The notes: generated by a model from the letters alone, not told the origin. A stretch of DNA of 60,000 nt from Owenia fusiformis (GCA_903813345.2 CAIIXF020000005.1:31811375-31871374); one strand, 5' to 3'; numbered from the stretch's first letter, positions 25,901 to 40,900 are shown. A program made the numbers and translations.

Positions 25901-28900
25901 ATATTATAGGTATTGCCATTGTTGACTCTCTACAACTACTTTACAACATTTGTATGCAGAGACATACAGCGTGCTGTAGATGGTAGGATCTTAAGGGTCC
26001 GTACACTGACTGATCTCTGTCTTTTTTCTGAGGCCTTCATTACTCTTCAGAGGTAATTACACATTGAACTTTAATATATACAAAATTTCATCAATTGCAT
26101 CTGATCAGTTAAAATATTGCATAAGATCAACCATGAATGACACAGTTAAACATTACACATGTATTGCCTTTCATAAAAATAAATCAACTGTCTCAAAATG
26201 AATAAATCAAATTAACAAAAAAGATGAAAACTTAAACAAACCGTCTCTATGATAGTGTCATCAGCATAACTCAGTGTTCACAGTTGCAGTTTACTATATT
26301 TACACACCTCTTGTTTGTAGATTTTGTACTTGCTTGTCTTGGGAAGATCTCTTCTAAATATGCCTGTTGTTTTCTAGACTTTTGTATGGAGAGCGTCTTC
26401 CCCACACAGCTGACAGTAACTTCAGGCAGGTGGAGTCGAAGATGCCATCAACAAAATTCAACACTTCTAAGCCAATCATGGATGTTGCAAATCTCAAGGT
26501 ACATGTATTTCTTATCATATTTATTATATTATTGCTTTTTAAAATATTTTCAGAAAATCACAATACTGTACACACATCAACAATTTTCAACCAAACATCA
26601 AAGAAAATCAAATTAGGTTGCACCATGCAGTAATAGATCATATGAATATGAACAAGATGCTTTACAAATCTGTATGCTGCATCACATCTCAATAACCCAG
26701 ATGCGAGTAGAAATAATCTTAATTTACGTCATTCAAAATTCAAAATTCAGTCAATACTCAAGGGGCGAGGAGGAAAATTCTCAATAAATGGTGTATAGTA
26801 GGTTTGGCAGCATTTTCAGTTAGGGGAGAGTCTTGGATGAAACTTCCACCTAGGTGATAGCTTCACAGAGTGGTAGGAAGTTCTTTTTTTTGAGGAGTTG
26901 GCCCCCCACCCCCCTAAAACGACCCACCCGGGGAAAATAATTGTTCACAGTAAATAGCCTTAGATATTTTGATGTTTGTAAGTGACATACATAGATATTA
27001 TATATATGAATCATTTGCAGTATAACTGATGCTGATTGCTCCTAAGGAAATTGAATATTAGTACAAAGTGTGTACCCCAGGGGGCAAATTCGTGACTCAT
27101 TTTCTTACTATTTTGATCCTAACTTTTCAATTAGACACTGTAAGAGGTTGAAAAAATTCATGTGAAGTGCCCAATAGCAGGGTTAGTAAACCTGAAAGAT
27201 GCAAAGCCATTGAAAAGGTAGGAGCTGAGAAACAAATTGTTGATTTTTCGAAAAATTTGACATTTTTGACAGTTGGATTTTGTGTATGACTATAGCTGAC
27301 CCCTATAGTTTCTAGATCCATCCCTCTATAATAATATTTATGGTTTTATAGTGTGGAACTAAGATGTAAAACATAATTTAGATGGGTTTTAAGGAAGTTA
27401 AAGGTTTTAAACAAGTCCAAAATTTGAAAAATTGTAAATATAAGGTTTCAAATTTACATATTCCAGGTATAGCCATGGCTGACCCCTATAGTTTCTAGAT
27501 CCATTCCTCTATGATGATATTTATGGTTTTGCCATGTGGAACTAATATGTAAAACACAATTTAGATAGGTTTTTAGAAAGTTTAAGGTTTTAAACAAGTC
27601 CAAAATTTGAAAAATTGTGAATATAAGGTTTTAAATTTACGAATTTCAGGTATAGCCACGGCTGACCCTAATGGTTTTTTCATCCATACCTCTATGATTA
27701 AAAATACAGTTTTAGAGTGTGGGACTAAGATTTAACATATCCAAAATGAATTTTAAGGAAGTTTAAGGTTTTAAACAAGTCCAAAATTTGAAGAATTGTA
27801 AATGTTAGGTTTCAAATTTATGAGTTTCAGGTATAGCCAAAGATGACCCTTATGGTTTTTACATCTATACCTCAGGGATGAAATTATTATTAGAGTATTT
27901 AACTAAAATGTAAAAGATACCTAAGATGAGTTTGAAGGAAGTTCAAGGTTTTAAACAAGTGCAAAATTTGAAAAATTGATCTCAAAATTGGTCTCAAATT
28001 CACGTTATTCAGGTACAGCCTTGAATGAGCCCTGATAATTGAAGGTTATGAGCATAATAGTATCAACTATGATTTCATAACTTAGAGACCAGGTGTAGAA
28101 TATATTCCTGTTGCAGCAGTTAGTCTGCTGCATATAGATGGAGTGAAAAGTCGTGAACTACAGTAAAATCTCTCTAATCTGAATGCTACTGGTATTTGAA
28201 CCAGCTAAAAGCATTCTAATTAGGAGTGTTTGAATTTTGAGGTTTTTACATCTACAATACAAGTTCTTGATTTTGAAGAAATATGGATGCATTCTCAATG
28301 AAAAATATTAATAATATTTATACTGACCACATAAAAAGCTTAATAGCATTCCAAAATCCAATTCAAAAGTTTTGATATCATAACAATTCAGTGTTAAACT
28401 GACAATATTTGAGCAATTTTGTAAGAAATGTGTGATATTTGGTAAAAAGAGTTCAAGTTAGACAGGTTAATTTTTCAAATATGAGTGTTCACTGTTCGGA
28501 GTAACATTCAGATTTCAATTTTTTAAACATAGGAGTCAACGGGAGAAAAATTTGACTGGGAAAAGTGTTCAGATTGGTGGGTGTTCAGATTAGTCAGGTG
28601 TTGGGATGATTGGTAGGTATTCACAATAGTCAGATTTTGGGATATACAGGTTTCACTGATGATATATCATTTATACAAGATGATGAACTAGAACTACTGT
28701 ACTACGATAATTTTTACCACAATGTTAATACTATGTCAGGAAAATAAAGCACCCATGACACTTTGCTTGTACAAATCAACAACACTTTAAGATTTGATAA
28801 AGGTGTCTACCAAATGAGTAATCCACATAAATTCAAATACAAACACTTGGCATGATATTCCCTATGATGCTATTTATAAATTTTTAGTCAATGTTATTGA

Positions 28901-31900
28901 TCAGCTTATTGGTTTCATTACTTTCTCTAGAATCTAAAATTGACCTTGGGTTTATGAGAGTAGTAAATTGGAATGCAGTTATATGAAGTATTGAATTGGC
29001 TGGAATTGGACACACGTTGCCTACCTATGTGTGAGTAAACTATGATCTCATATGGATACAAACAGTTCGTTCAGAACTTAAAAAGGGGTTTGAAATGGAG
29101 ATCGATGAAACCATACCACAAATTGATAAAACTTTCATGATCGGTGCAATGGCTATGACAAAAGGAAAATTAAGATTAACTTATATGTTGAAATTTGGAG
29201 AGTTTTTGAAAGCTATACTTGACTACTCCATCAGATCTAGTAAGGGAGTCCAAAGAATAGATTTCATATTAGACTCCTAGTAGTCTCAATCAGTAAAGGA
29301 TTCTGAAAGAATGCGAATTTTCAAAGATTACAAAGAAATTTAATAAAGCAGCATTCTAAAAGTGTGCCAAATGTCAAGATTGTTTTAAGTGGAACTATTG
29401 GGGAGAACTCAAATATCTGTGAAAATGATAACTGAAATCCCCTGTTAAATTCCACTCTTGAAGAGGCTGATTTTAAACTTATTCACTCTGTTTTACATTC
29501 AGCAGGAAAACATGTGGGACTGCAGTAATTTGCATCAAATGACACTGATTTTCTAATTTTATGACTATCATTTCAATAAATGTAAAAAATTCTTCAACTG
29601 CTAGAAAATGTCATCTGCAAAGTCAGTATGTAAACATTATCTACAATCTCTGTTTGTTTGAAACATATTGATCATATATATCACCATATATACTTTTTTG
29701 ATCTACATGAAGATTTTAGTGTGACAAGACACTTTTATCCTGGAGTTCCTAATCTCATTGCACTAACAGGAGTTTCTAGGCCCAGCGGGGTATGATCCTT
29801 ATAATCCTTATAATCCTTATTTTCCCAAATAATTACTGTTGCCTGATGACAAGTTGTTTTATTCTGAGTGTAGTGATTATAATTTGATAATTTATAATAA
29901 TATTTTGTATTAGGAGATGATCATTGCTTAATTACAGTATGGGCTTAACAAAATATTGAGAAATCATGTTTCTTTTAATTAACCATGTCTTTATGTATTT
30001 TGACAATGTAGAACATTACATCGAACATGTTGATATGAAAAAGTAAAAATGCTATATCACATAATAAATATCATCAAATTATAATTAATTAGTTATAATC
30101 CATTTAATCAATCAATTACTACACTGTATACGATATCCCTAAGAGCAGTTACACTTTAGGGGGCGGGTTGGGATTTATTAACCTCTCACCCCTTAGGAAC
30201 TCTAGGGTAAGGTCCTCAACTCTAATGATTTTTCTTTTAACAATACTTGCAACATGGATCAAACCTGACCACAATATTTTCAACATCTAATTTCTAAGCT
30301 AAAAAGTCATACATTCAAAAAGAGAGACATCCAAGCAATACCTGAAATCGTAAAGGAGGACGGAAAGTATCGCAGCAGATTTATGACAGTCACATGTTGG
30401 ATTTTTGCTATTTTCTGAGGATTTGAGGAGGTGCATATGTTAGGCCAATGTATTTCCTCCAGGAAAAGCACTCATAGATGATAAAATAATTTCTATTTGA
30501 GACAGGGTACAAACAACCCACCCACATGCATCAATATGTTGTGTTTTGACACACAGTTAACCTCTTTAAAGAAATAATGCATTCCATCAGGGGTTTAAAA
30601 GATATCAAATATGGGTGACCAAAATTAAGCTGAAAGTAATGGAGCACATGAGTTTTCCCTATGGGAAAATAACAGGAAAATATTGTTTTCTGCTTTATCT
30701 AAAAGAAATTTATTATTCCTTTTTATGGGTTAACTATGTCTCAAAACGCAACATATTGATGCAACAAAATTGAAAAAGCAGGGGGTAAAAGGGCTTGAAA
30801 ATCAGAACAACATTTCCGAAAAAACATGTGGCTGGATTGTTTGCACCTTCGCTGTCTCAAAGTCCAAACTATTTTATCTTTCTTTTCCCGTAGGTAATGC
30901 AATGGCCTATCATATGCACCTGCTTAAATCCTCAGGAAACAGACAAAATCTAACATATGACTGTCTGAAATATGTTGCGATACTTTCCGTGCTCCTTTGA
31001 GACCTGATATTTCTAAATTTTTCAAACATTGCACTTGTTAAAATTCTTAAACTTCCTTAAAATTCAGCTTCGGTATGTTTTACTTCTTAGTTTCACACTC
31101 TAAAAATATAAGTTTCATCATAGAGGTAGGGATGATTTTGGACTTGTTTAAAATCTTTAACTTCCTCAAAACCCATCTAAATTATGTTCTACATCTTTAG
31201 TTCCATACTACAAAACCATAAATATCACCAAAGAGGGATGGATTTAGAAACTATAGGGGTCAGCCATGGCTATACCTGGAATTCGTAAATTTGAAACCTT
31301 ATATTTACAATTTTTCAAATTTTGGACTTGTTTAAAATCTTTAACTTCCTTAAAACCCATCTAAATTATGTTTTACATCTAAGTTCCACACTATAAAACC
31401 ATAAATATCATCAGAGAGGGATGGATCTAGAAACTATAGGGGTCAGCCATGGCTATACCTGGAATTCGTAAATTTGAAACCTTATATTTACAATTTTTCA
31501 AATTTTGGACTTGTTTAAAACCTTTAACTTCCTTAAAACCCATCTAAATTATGTTTTACATCTTAGTTCCGCACTATAAAACCATAAATATCATCATAGA
31601 GGGATGGATCTAGAAACTATAGGGGTCAGTCATGGCTATACCTGGAATTCGTAAATTTGAATCCTTATATTTACAATTTTTCAAATTTTGGACTTGTTTA
31701 AAACCTTTAACTTCCTTAAAACCCATCTAAATTATGTTTTACATCTTAGTTTCACACTATAAAACCATAAATATCATTATAGAGGGATGGATCTAGAAAT
31801 TATAAGGGTCAGCTATAGTCATACACAAAATCCAGCTGTCAAAAATGTCAAATTTTTCGAAAAATCAACAATTTTTTTCTCAGCTCCTACCTCTTCCATG

Positions 31901-34900
31901 GCTTTGCATCTTTCAGGGCTACTAATCCTGCTATTGGGCACTTCACATGATTTTTTCCAACCTCTTACAGTGTCTAATTGAAAAGTTAGAATCAAAATAG
32001 TAAGAAAATGAGTCACGAATTTGCCCCCTGGGGTACATACTTTGTACTAATTTTCAAATTCTTTAGGAGTTATCAGCATCAATTATACTGCAAGTGATTC
32101 ATATATATAATATCTATGTATGTCACTTACAAACATCAAAATATCTAAGGTTATTTAGTGTGAACAATTTTTTCCCCAGGGTGGGGTGTTTTTGGGGGGT
32201 GGGGGGCTAACTCCTCAAAAAAAGAACTTCCTACCACTCTGTGAAGCTATCACCTAGGTGGAAATTTCATCCAAGACTCTCCCCTAACTGAAAATGCTGC
32301 CAAACCAACTATACACCATTTATTGAGAATTTTCCTCCCCGCCCCTAGAGTACAAAGTAATATCATATTTGAAATCTACATGTAAAATAACATCTAGAAA
32401 TGTGGTTTTAAAAAGTGTTTATCAACTATGAAAAATTAATTTTCTTTGAAAATGTGACTTCTAGCTCGGTGAGATTCCCCATAGACCCCATGCTATAAAA
32501 TCACAAAAAATGAAATATCTTTTCTTTTAGTGGACAGATAATATTTTGCTTCACTGGACATATTTTCATAAGTATAAGTATCAGACACATAAGGGTTATA
32601 TGAAAATTGAGCCACTTAAATTGATAATATTCAAGTTTAAGGGAACTTTCTTATATACCTGCCATGTTAATTGACCCGAATCAGCCACCTGGTGGTGAAA
32701 TTGGTAACTACTTACTCGCATTTGGGTAATTGATTATTGTGAAGAGTACATATATTATAACTGTTTGTGATAAATGTAGGAAAGTAAACTATGAATTCAA
32801 AAAAAGTTAAAAAACATTTACATTATTTTGTAGAACTTGTTTCAAGTTTCAATAAGATATATTACTTTAAATTAGTTTTTTATCTGAGAAAAAAACTTTT
32901 TCATTAATTTTTAGGTTTTGGAAAATGTGATAGAGAAGCGTCTATCATCAAACTTGAGCACCTTATATGGTCCTCACCTGACCTGTCACCTATCTTTAGT
33001 TCACGCCCACTTGCTGGTTGCCCTATCAAACACAATGCCTGTTCTGCCGCACTTTGAACACCTCATGTAAGTATTTGGTTAAATCCACCTACACAAGATT
33101 TGAAGTATAAAACATAACATAACAAAGGGGGGGGGGGTAAGCCAGGCACCTCATGCATGACAAAGTAAGTAATTGTGTGTATGGTACCTTACTTCTTGGA
33201 AATGATCCTCTATGTTTATTGTTTGTAATGTTTGGTTTTTATTTCAGGGGTCCTGAGGGTCCTAGAGTCCCCCACACTCTGCCTTCTATGTCTAAAGGAG
33301 GTGGTAAAGGTCCCAAGATGTCAGGATCCTCCAGCATGACTGGCCAATCTTCACGCACTGACAACTATGGAGGTAGGGGTTTCTATCAGATGACTTTAAT
33401 TGTGTCAACCAATCAATCTGAGCTATCGGCAATTTTATTCAGGCTATCAGCCAATCAGATTCAGGCTATTAGTCTATCAGAGTAAACACAGCAGGTTGTA
33501 GGGAACCATTTTATGAAATCAGAATATATCAAAATTCACAATGATACAGTAAAAGAATTTGTGAAGACTCGATGAAGACATTTCGCAAGTCTGGTAAAAA
33601 TAAATTGAGAACAATAAGAACCTGAAAGAGGAACAGTCAAGTTTAATTACATTTTCAATGAGCTAAATTGTTGCAAGAATATGATCAGCAAAAAGTATGT
33701 GAACTTGGTAACATATTAGACTAGTATAATATACATCCAAAAGTGAGCACAAGTTCCTTAATTGCATGAATGGTTTCATATTGATTGTCTCATGTAGGGT
33801 CCTCTAGCAGTAAGTCATCAAGGCTGACTCACCTGTCCAGGGGAGGTACATATACACACACATTCATGTACATGTTCACAGCATAGGCACTAGGTTGAAA
33901 GAAAGATGGCAGTGGAGGTCTATAGAAAGACTTATGCTGCCATCTTTATATCAATCCAGACACTATGGTTCACAGCTGACTGCACTCTCAACTATGTATT
34001 TCAATTTTGTCCAATTTTCAGTACTGGCGCCTGGCCGATGAGTATCTTTTTCAAAATTGCATTCAATTTTCAACAAAATACTCACCACCCTGGTGCTGGT
34101 GTTGAAGATTGGAGCAAATGTGACCATGGCATAGTTTGAGGATGTTTTGAGTGCTGTATATGTTAATGTATTGTAAACACTATGTTATGAAGGTGTGTCC
34201 TATGATTGTTAATGTATCAATGTTTTGTTTCGCCAGATGTTTCCCAAACACCATCTGTAGCTAGTAGCCAAGGGTTTTCACCACCGAACAGAGGTTTGAG
34301 ACACACATATTCTCTCAATTAGCTCAGCACTTCAGTCCATCCATGTTCATTTGTTTTTGTTGAAGTTGTGTCACTTCTATTAACATCATACAGTACTTGT
34401 TGTATTTTACATTTTGAATTTGATAACCATATTGGTATGATTGATTAATATGGCATATTATGTTTTTTAAAAGTTTACTTCATTTGAATTAATCCATTTG
34501 TCGTTTGATTGTTGGTTAAAGAAGACATGTGTGATTGATGTTAAGTAACGATAACTGAGAGGGAGTGAGAGAGATTGAAGTATTTTGCCTGCTAATGCAC
34601 TGGATTACAAGCACATTTCAGCTGTTGTCACAAGATTCATTTTTACCACACTGTGATAACAAGTTGCACATGCATGTTATAACACATGGTTTCAAAATCA
34701 CCTCAATATTTAATATGGAGTATAAAAGAAACTAACTAATGAATAAATATTTTTATACCTTGTAAATTATTTAAACCAATATTATTGTAAGACATGTTTA
34801 TAATATGAAACATTGATGTTCAAGTGAAAACAGACTGGGGTCAAGATATACTGTATATGTATATACACATCAGTATCAAGCCCATAGCCTTGTTTTACAT

Positions 34901-37900
34901 TTCACAACTTTGGCCCAAAATCACTTGAAAATTGCTCAGGAAGAATTTTTGCCGGGGGTCTTGAACCTCCCGAACCCTCCTCTGGGTATTGGCCTGAGTA
35001 TTTTCCTTAACTCCTTAAAGATTTTCCCCAACCAATGGGCTTGTATCTATATTGTAGATGATGATACAGATACAGGTATGAGTGCCTCCCAGGCAACAAT
35101 GCCATTCACAAGTGGTAAGAAGACTGTTGATCAGGAGTTCATTAAGGGGACTCTACTAGGAGTGGCTGATCAGATGTTAACTGCACTCTCTGAGATCCTC
35201 CTGGAGACTGCTGAGTATGATGGCGGAGGTAAGAACATGTACAAGGTGTTTCACTTATAAAGGCTCATTTAACATTAAGTAATTAAAGTTGGTCTTGGGA
35301 CTCTGAAAAAGTGTTCCACAAACAGAGGAGTTCAATTTCTAGAGGCGTTCCACTGTTTCACTGTAGATAATGAATTCCATCATATACTGTAGTTCTTTGA
35401 AAAAATCATCACATTGATCTGTCTCTTTATGCAATGGCATATTCCTGCTTGGTTTCACATTTTTATCTAAATTGATCTAAAATTACAATTTAAATTTAAT
35501 TTTTGGTTTCTGTCACCTCTGCTTATGAATAGCCTCAACTTCATAAAGCTCATTTCATGTGCATTGAATTATGCTTTTAAGAGGTTTTGTGAAATTCAGT
35601 AAAATTTACTTATGATACAGCCCTTGTAAACACTCCCGTTTCCTTTGATTGTTTCAGTTGTTGAAGACCTTACAGCAGCTGAGTTAGAGCTAGTGGTCCT
35701 TTGTAAGCAGGAACTGTCCAGCATTGCCACCCAGCGCCACCACTCAGCCATGGCCTCACGATCTGTACTCGCAGCCTTGAAGCTCTTGCAGAGCTCAAGA
35801 CTCTTCACCAAACAATCAGCATCTCAAGTCAAAATGTAAGCCAGCCAAGGGATCACAATTTTTTGGAGGGCATATTTTTTAGAAATGTTTCCTTTATAAA
35901 GAGGACTTCAGTCTTGCATAGTCTTTGGATCTTTGGACTCGACCCCTCTATCTAACTATTCTTCTGTAAGGATGAGGTATTCGTATGGTTTGGAGCAAAG
36001 CAAACCAAAATATTTGGTGTAATGCAACACATATTCAGTCTGATACAATATAGTCAGGTGGCTGCTAATCCCTACTAAGAGTGAAAATATTGTATTTCAG
36101 GACCTTGGGTGGAGAGCCCTTATTCAAATCTGAGTCTTCTGTACGTATCACCCAATCAGAAAACATCCAGTTTGCCTACCAAAATTTCCAGAGTCGTTCT
36201 CGTCTTGACGCACGTCTCTGGCTCGACTGTCGTCTGGCCCTTGTCAAAAGCATGCTGGGAGAGGTGAAAGGCATGGGAGATATAAAAGGTATGATTTCAC
36301 TTGCAGTCAGTGATATTATATAAGATACATGTCAGATGAATTCAGAAAGTACATAAGAATGTGAAAATGTGAAGAAATGTGAAATGTGAAAAGTGCAAGG
36401 AAAGCTTAAAATGACAGTCTTGATTTTGCCAGTTGTTTTGCTTGTTTGAAAAACTAGAGTAGATATAAAACTTTAAAATGTTAATTATACCTAATGTAAT
36501 GAATTTGGAAATATCAGGGAATGTAAACAAACATAATGAAAATTCTCCAACAGGGCATGACAAGGGAGTTGGCGAGGAGCTGGCTGAGTGTAGGACATAT
36601 ATAGCTGAAGGTATAGCAGAGTCTGAGGGATGTGGGGACGTAGAGATGCAGTGTGAGTTCCTTATGCAAGGTGTTCACTTGGAGATCATGGAAGGCATCA
36701 GGGTTGAGCTCATCATTGAGAGCCTACAGGTTAGAATCAGGTTCTAGTTAGCATGCAACATTCTTAGTACAGTTTGAGGCACATATTACATGTTGGTCAA
36801 ATTAGTATATAGTATATAACATGCTTTGTATAGTACAAGGGACATGATAGACTGTATTCAGAAACATGTTCATCAAATGTAGTCTATTGTTATTGTTAAT
36901 ATGTATAAGGTGCTGATATTCCCTGTGCTTTTTGCTGTTACATTGAAACAGTGAAAATAAAGTCTATTGGAAATGTAATTTTTTCTGTAGTTCAGTAGAG
37001 AAGAATGATACAGCTACAAATATAACTTAAAGGACAGCAACTGTATGATCTTATACTTGTATTCTAAGCAAAAAAAATTTGTTTACAAGTTTTACCTTCA
37101 TTTCTCAGGAAATATTAGAATTGGTCGAAAAGGCGACGAGTCCTGCTCAGTCCACGCAGTTGCTCCATGCTCTTGCACTCGTACATCTAACTGATCTGAT
37201 TGGTGCATCTGGATTACATGACCCAGACAAGGAAACAACGGAAGTGACATTACCCTCATATGTCAAGGCTCAAATGCTGCTACTTTCTCAGGTGTGTTAT
37301 AAATTGAAAACAATTTTTGATAGAGTTTCTTTCTATGGTGTCTTGCCTCAGTTCATATTATATGATTAATATTCGAGGGAGTTGCATGGATAGGATGGTA
37401 AATTGCTTGAATATAACTTGAAATTATATATTGTAATTTGTCTGTTTGTTGCAGATGGAAGATTTGGGTGAGAAGATAACACATCGCTACCCAGTTGGTG
37501 CGAATCTTCACTTCTCTACACCAGAGAGCCCTCTATTGAACGTTTATATCCCTCAGCTGCTCCATCTGGTGGAGGTTAAATTGAGAATTGGCCACGCCAT
37601 GGCACGTAATGCCACTAGGTCCATCAAACGCAGGTATTGTCTGCTTTAAATGTTATTAGATATTATATCAGCATGGTAGCACATGAATTGAATCATGAAC
37701 TTTAAGAAACATCTCTTCATTTTCTCTTTTAACAAAAATAAGAACAAAAATAGTACATTTTTATGTACTCTGAGTGGTCTCGAGAAATTATAATTTATGA
37801 CTTATTAAAATTTCAATATAATCAATTATATGTTGATTGTGCATTATTTGTTTATTTTGCATTATGTGTTGATTGTCCATTAGTTGATTGGTCACTATTT

Positions 37901-40900
37901 GTTGTTTGTGCATTTGTTGTTGATTATGCACTCAAAGATTGAGTGATAACACACTCTAGCAAAGCTGCATATTTTGTTCTTAATGTATTTTTGTTGTTGC
38001 TATTTTTGTTGAAGTTTGTTAAGGTGGGTGTAGTGTTATGACATTTTGACTTGTTTGCATACGTCAGTATGCATATTAAAGGTCCAAGTCATATTACACA
38101 ATACACTCGACCTGCCCTAATAAGTAATTTGTTTTAGTTGGTTAACCATGTCACGTCATGGCACTCAGATGTCTAACATGGCAGATGATCCTAACAACCA
38201 AGGGATGCCAGATGAACGGTAATCAGGAAATATTGATTTTCTTTTTGATTAATTTATTTTTGGTTTTATTATTTTTTGCACAGTTTTGAGATATTTTTAT
38301 TTGATTAAATTTTCATTTTATGATTTGCCTGCTAAAATGTTGCACTGTTTTTTCAATACTCAGAGATGTAAACAGAGTGTGATGCTACCATCGTGGCTAT
38401 TCATGAGTCCCCTCTCCCCCTGTTTGGTGCATATTAGTGAGTTATTGGTTTATTTAGGTCTGCTAGGACAGCAGCGGAATTCTGGATGGTGCCACTTGGG
38501 GTGCTGATGTCAGGATATGAGCTGAGTCGGGCCAGTGCTACAAGGATAGCATCATTGGAGGCAGAGATACTACTCAATATAGGTACATTCTTAGATAATG
38601 AAATCGAACGAATGGAAATCAACATTTAATATTGCCTTGCATTTTCTGTTGAATTTAAAAATGCTTGTACAGTAAAACCCATTTAAGTGGAACACCTTTC
38701 CAGTTATAGAGGTTTATTTAAAGGGGCAATAAGGACTGTAGAGAAAATAGGAAAGTTTTTTAATTTTTCTGAGCTATCAAGGCAACATTTGGTTTAACAT
38801 CTTCTTTGACATACCTATTTTCTTAAAACGTATGGATAAATTATCAATTTCAGCATGAAAAAGTGTAAATTCAGTTCAAAGCTTCAAAAAGGGGACTTCC
38901 ACTTTTATATTTTTAAGATCCACCATGTTTTAAGAGGAATACCAGCTGAAATAATGTTTATATAGGGGGTTTCTTTATAGATAATAAAAATAGATGTTAG
39001 TCTTGATGAAATATCCAAACTTAAATATATTTTGACACTGGCCCATGATCGTTGAATGACCCCTCTGCACTAATTATTGCACCTTTAACATAAAGTCAGT
39101 TGACCTTGAATCTCTTATACATGTATTTTTCTACTACACATAAAAGGAGGTGACAAAACTGTGTGGGAGTAATATAAATAAAAGATGTGCCCAAATTCAA
39201 TTTGTTGTTAATTGATGACTTACATGTACTTTTCTTCATAAGGAAAACTTCAGAGACAGCTTTCCCAGATTGGTCGATTCAACTCCCGCATGGCTGTTAA
39301 CACCCTGATTGAGGCAATCAAGACAACTTACATAAACGACCATGACCTTGGGTAAGGAATAATCTATAATTCAGTTAGGATTCAGAAGATACAAGGGTTA
39401 TGTACTGGGAGGTTTTGAATACAGGGTTTATTGCAAGGGAGATACATGTACAGTAAAACCTGTCTAATTTAAATGCCTTTGGGACCGAGCAAAAGCATTT
39501 AGATTGGCAGGTGTTCAGATTTCGAATTTTTTGTTGTTGGGGACATATTGTTATGGCTTCCAACTTTTAATGCGACGGCACTTGGCATTCAGAGTTAGGC
39601 GTCTTAATGCCTTGTCTATATATTGCTTTACCATTCACCATGTAGTGAGACCGTATAATGAAAATGGAAAGTTTTTTCATCCACTATTCCAATATTGGTT
39701 TATGTTTTCAGTATTATTCGTCAAGCTTACTTGGAGATTGCCCTGATTTACCTGGCTAGCAGTGGGGTGGTTAACATGAAGGAAGGAACATTTGTCGAGT
39801 CCATGTCTGATTCCGACCATGAGGAGAGTGAGCGTCAACGACGTAAAGGTCGCAAGAAGAAATGGGTGGTAAGTTAATTTGATGCATTCCATTAAAATAC
39901 AGTTTCGGACTTTAATTCATTCTAATCATTATTTGAGTATATATAATAAGTTTGAGTAAAATATCACGTTTTGAATAATAATCACTGGAGATATTCACGT
40001 TTTATTGTGATAATAAGGATTATGTGAAATGTTAACACATTTTGTTTGCAATATATTTTATTTAGTCTAAAGACAAGAAAATGGTGAGAATTGTCTAAAA
40101 ATATGAGTGGCTTATATTAAAATGTTAGAAAAGCTTCTTTCAACTTATCAACTTTTTGACTTTATATTGTACTGTAGCAATATCTGGTACTGACATATTT
40201 CACCATAGCAATATCTGGTACTGACATATTGTGGTGTAGAAATATCTGGTACTGACATATTGTACTGTAGCAATATCTGGGACTGATATATTGTACTGTA
40301 GTAAGACATATTGTACTCCTGCGATATCTGGTACCAACATATTGTACCGTTGCAATATCTGGTTCTGACATATTGTACAGTTGTACTCCTGTGATATCTG
40401 GTACCGACATATTGTACTGTTGCAATATCTGGTACTGACAATATGACATATATAGAGGATATCCTATGATTTATGAGTGATATGATTTTTATCCACGAAT
40501 GGATATGATATCTGCACGAGCGAGCGTAGCGAGAGAGTGCAGATATCAATATCCATGAGTGGATTAAAATCATATCACGAGTAAATCATAGGATGTTCTT
40601 TTTATTCCATAGTTAAAGTCATCATCAGAATTGTCGGAAATTAAGTCATTTAATTCGAATTTTCCAAACGATCCGGCGATGTTGACACTTAGCCTCGTTT
40701 TGAGTCTGAAGTAGCAAAAATCCATTAACCATCGCATACGACGTCGTATGTCATGGCTAAAAAACCGTATGCTATGGTTAAGTGAAAATTTGTCAAAAAT
40801 ATCATATTTTACCACTGATTACAAAAATACCGTTTTTATTTTCACATGTTATCCAATGAATATCATGCTAACTATGGAATAATGTTGCTTATCTGGAACT

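Larger units (their letters stand above)
26755..32352. mobile_element. 5598-bp foldback transposon with tandem repeats in both arms
   Basis: Both ends read TACTC-A/T-AGGGGCG-A/G-GGAGG and continue in inverted match for over 1 kb. A CAA target duplication is visible on comparison with the uninterrupted copy at 8.5 kb. Each arm carries about four to five tandem units near 182 bp (starting about 27283 and 31060). The 3-kb core has no transposase; frames at 29095-29280 and 30770-31000 resemble nothing I know. A non-autonomous or dead element of unknown superfamily. Confidence 0.75.
26698..32724. mobile_element. TIR element of about 430 bp interrupted by a 5.6-kb insertion
   Basis: The left end CAGATGCGAGTAGAAATAAT (26698) and the right end TTACTCGCATTTG (to 32724) frame a copy of the 8541-8971 element. 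Its two parts, 26698-26754 and 32353-32724, add to 429 bp, or 426 without one copy of CAA, against 431 bp for the solo copy. Confidence 0.75.

Noticed and set aside
29095-31000. Open frames of 61 and 76 codons inside the foldback core
   Set aside because: No transposase motif, no splice support and a composition like the surrounding AT-rich DNA.
40165-40440. Regular repeats resembling a CRISPR array
   Set aside because: The repeats are contiguous without unique spacers, and the window is animal nuclear DNA.
40148-40573. Open frames of 141 and 95 codons on the minus strand
   Set aside because: They are translations of a 31-bp minisatellite, whose repeating unit lacks stops.
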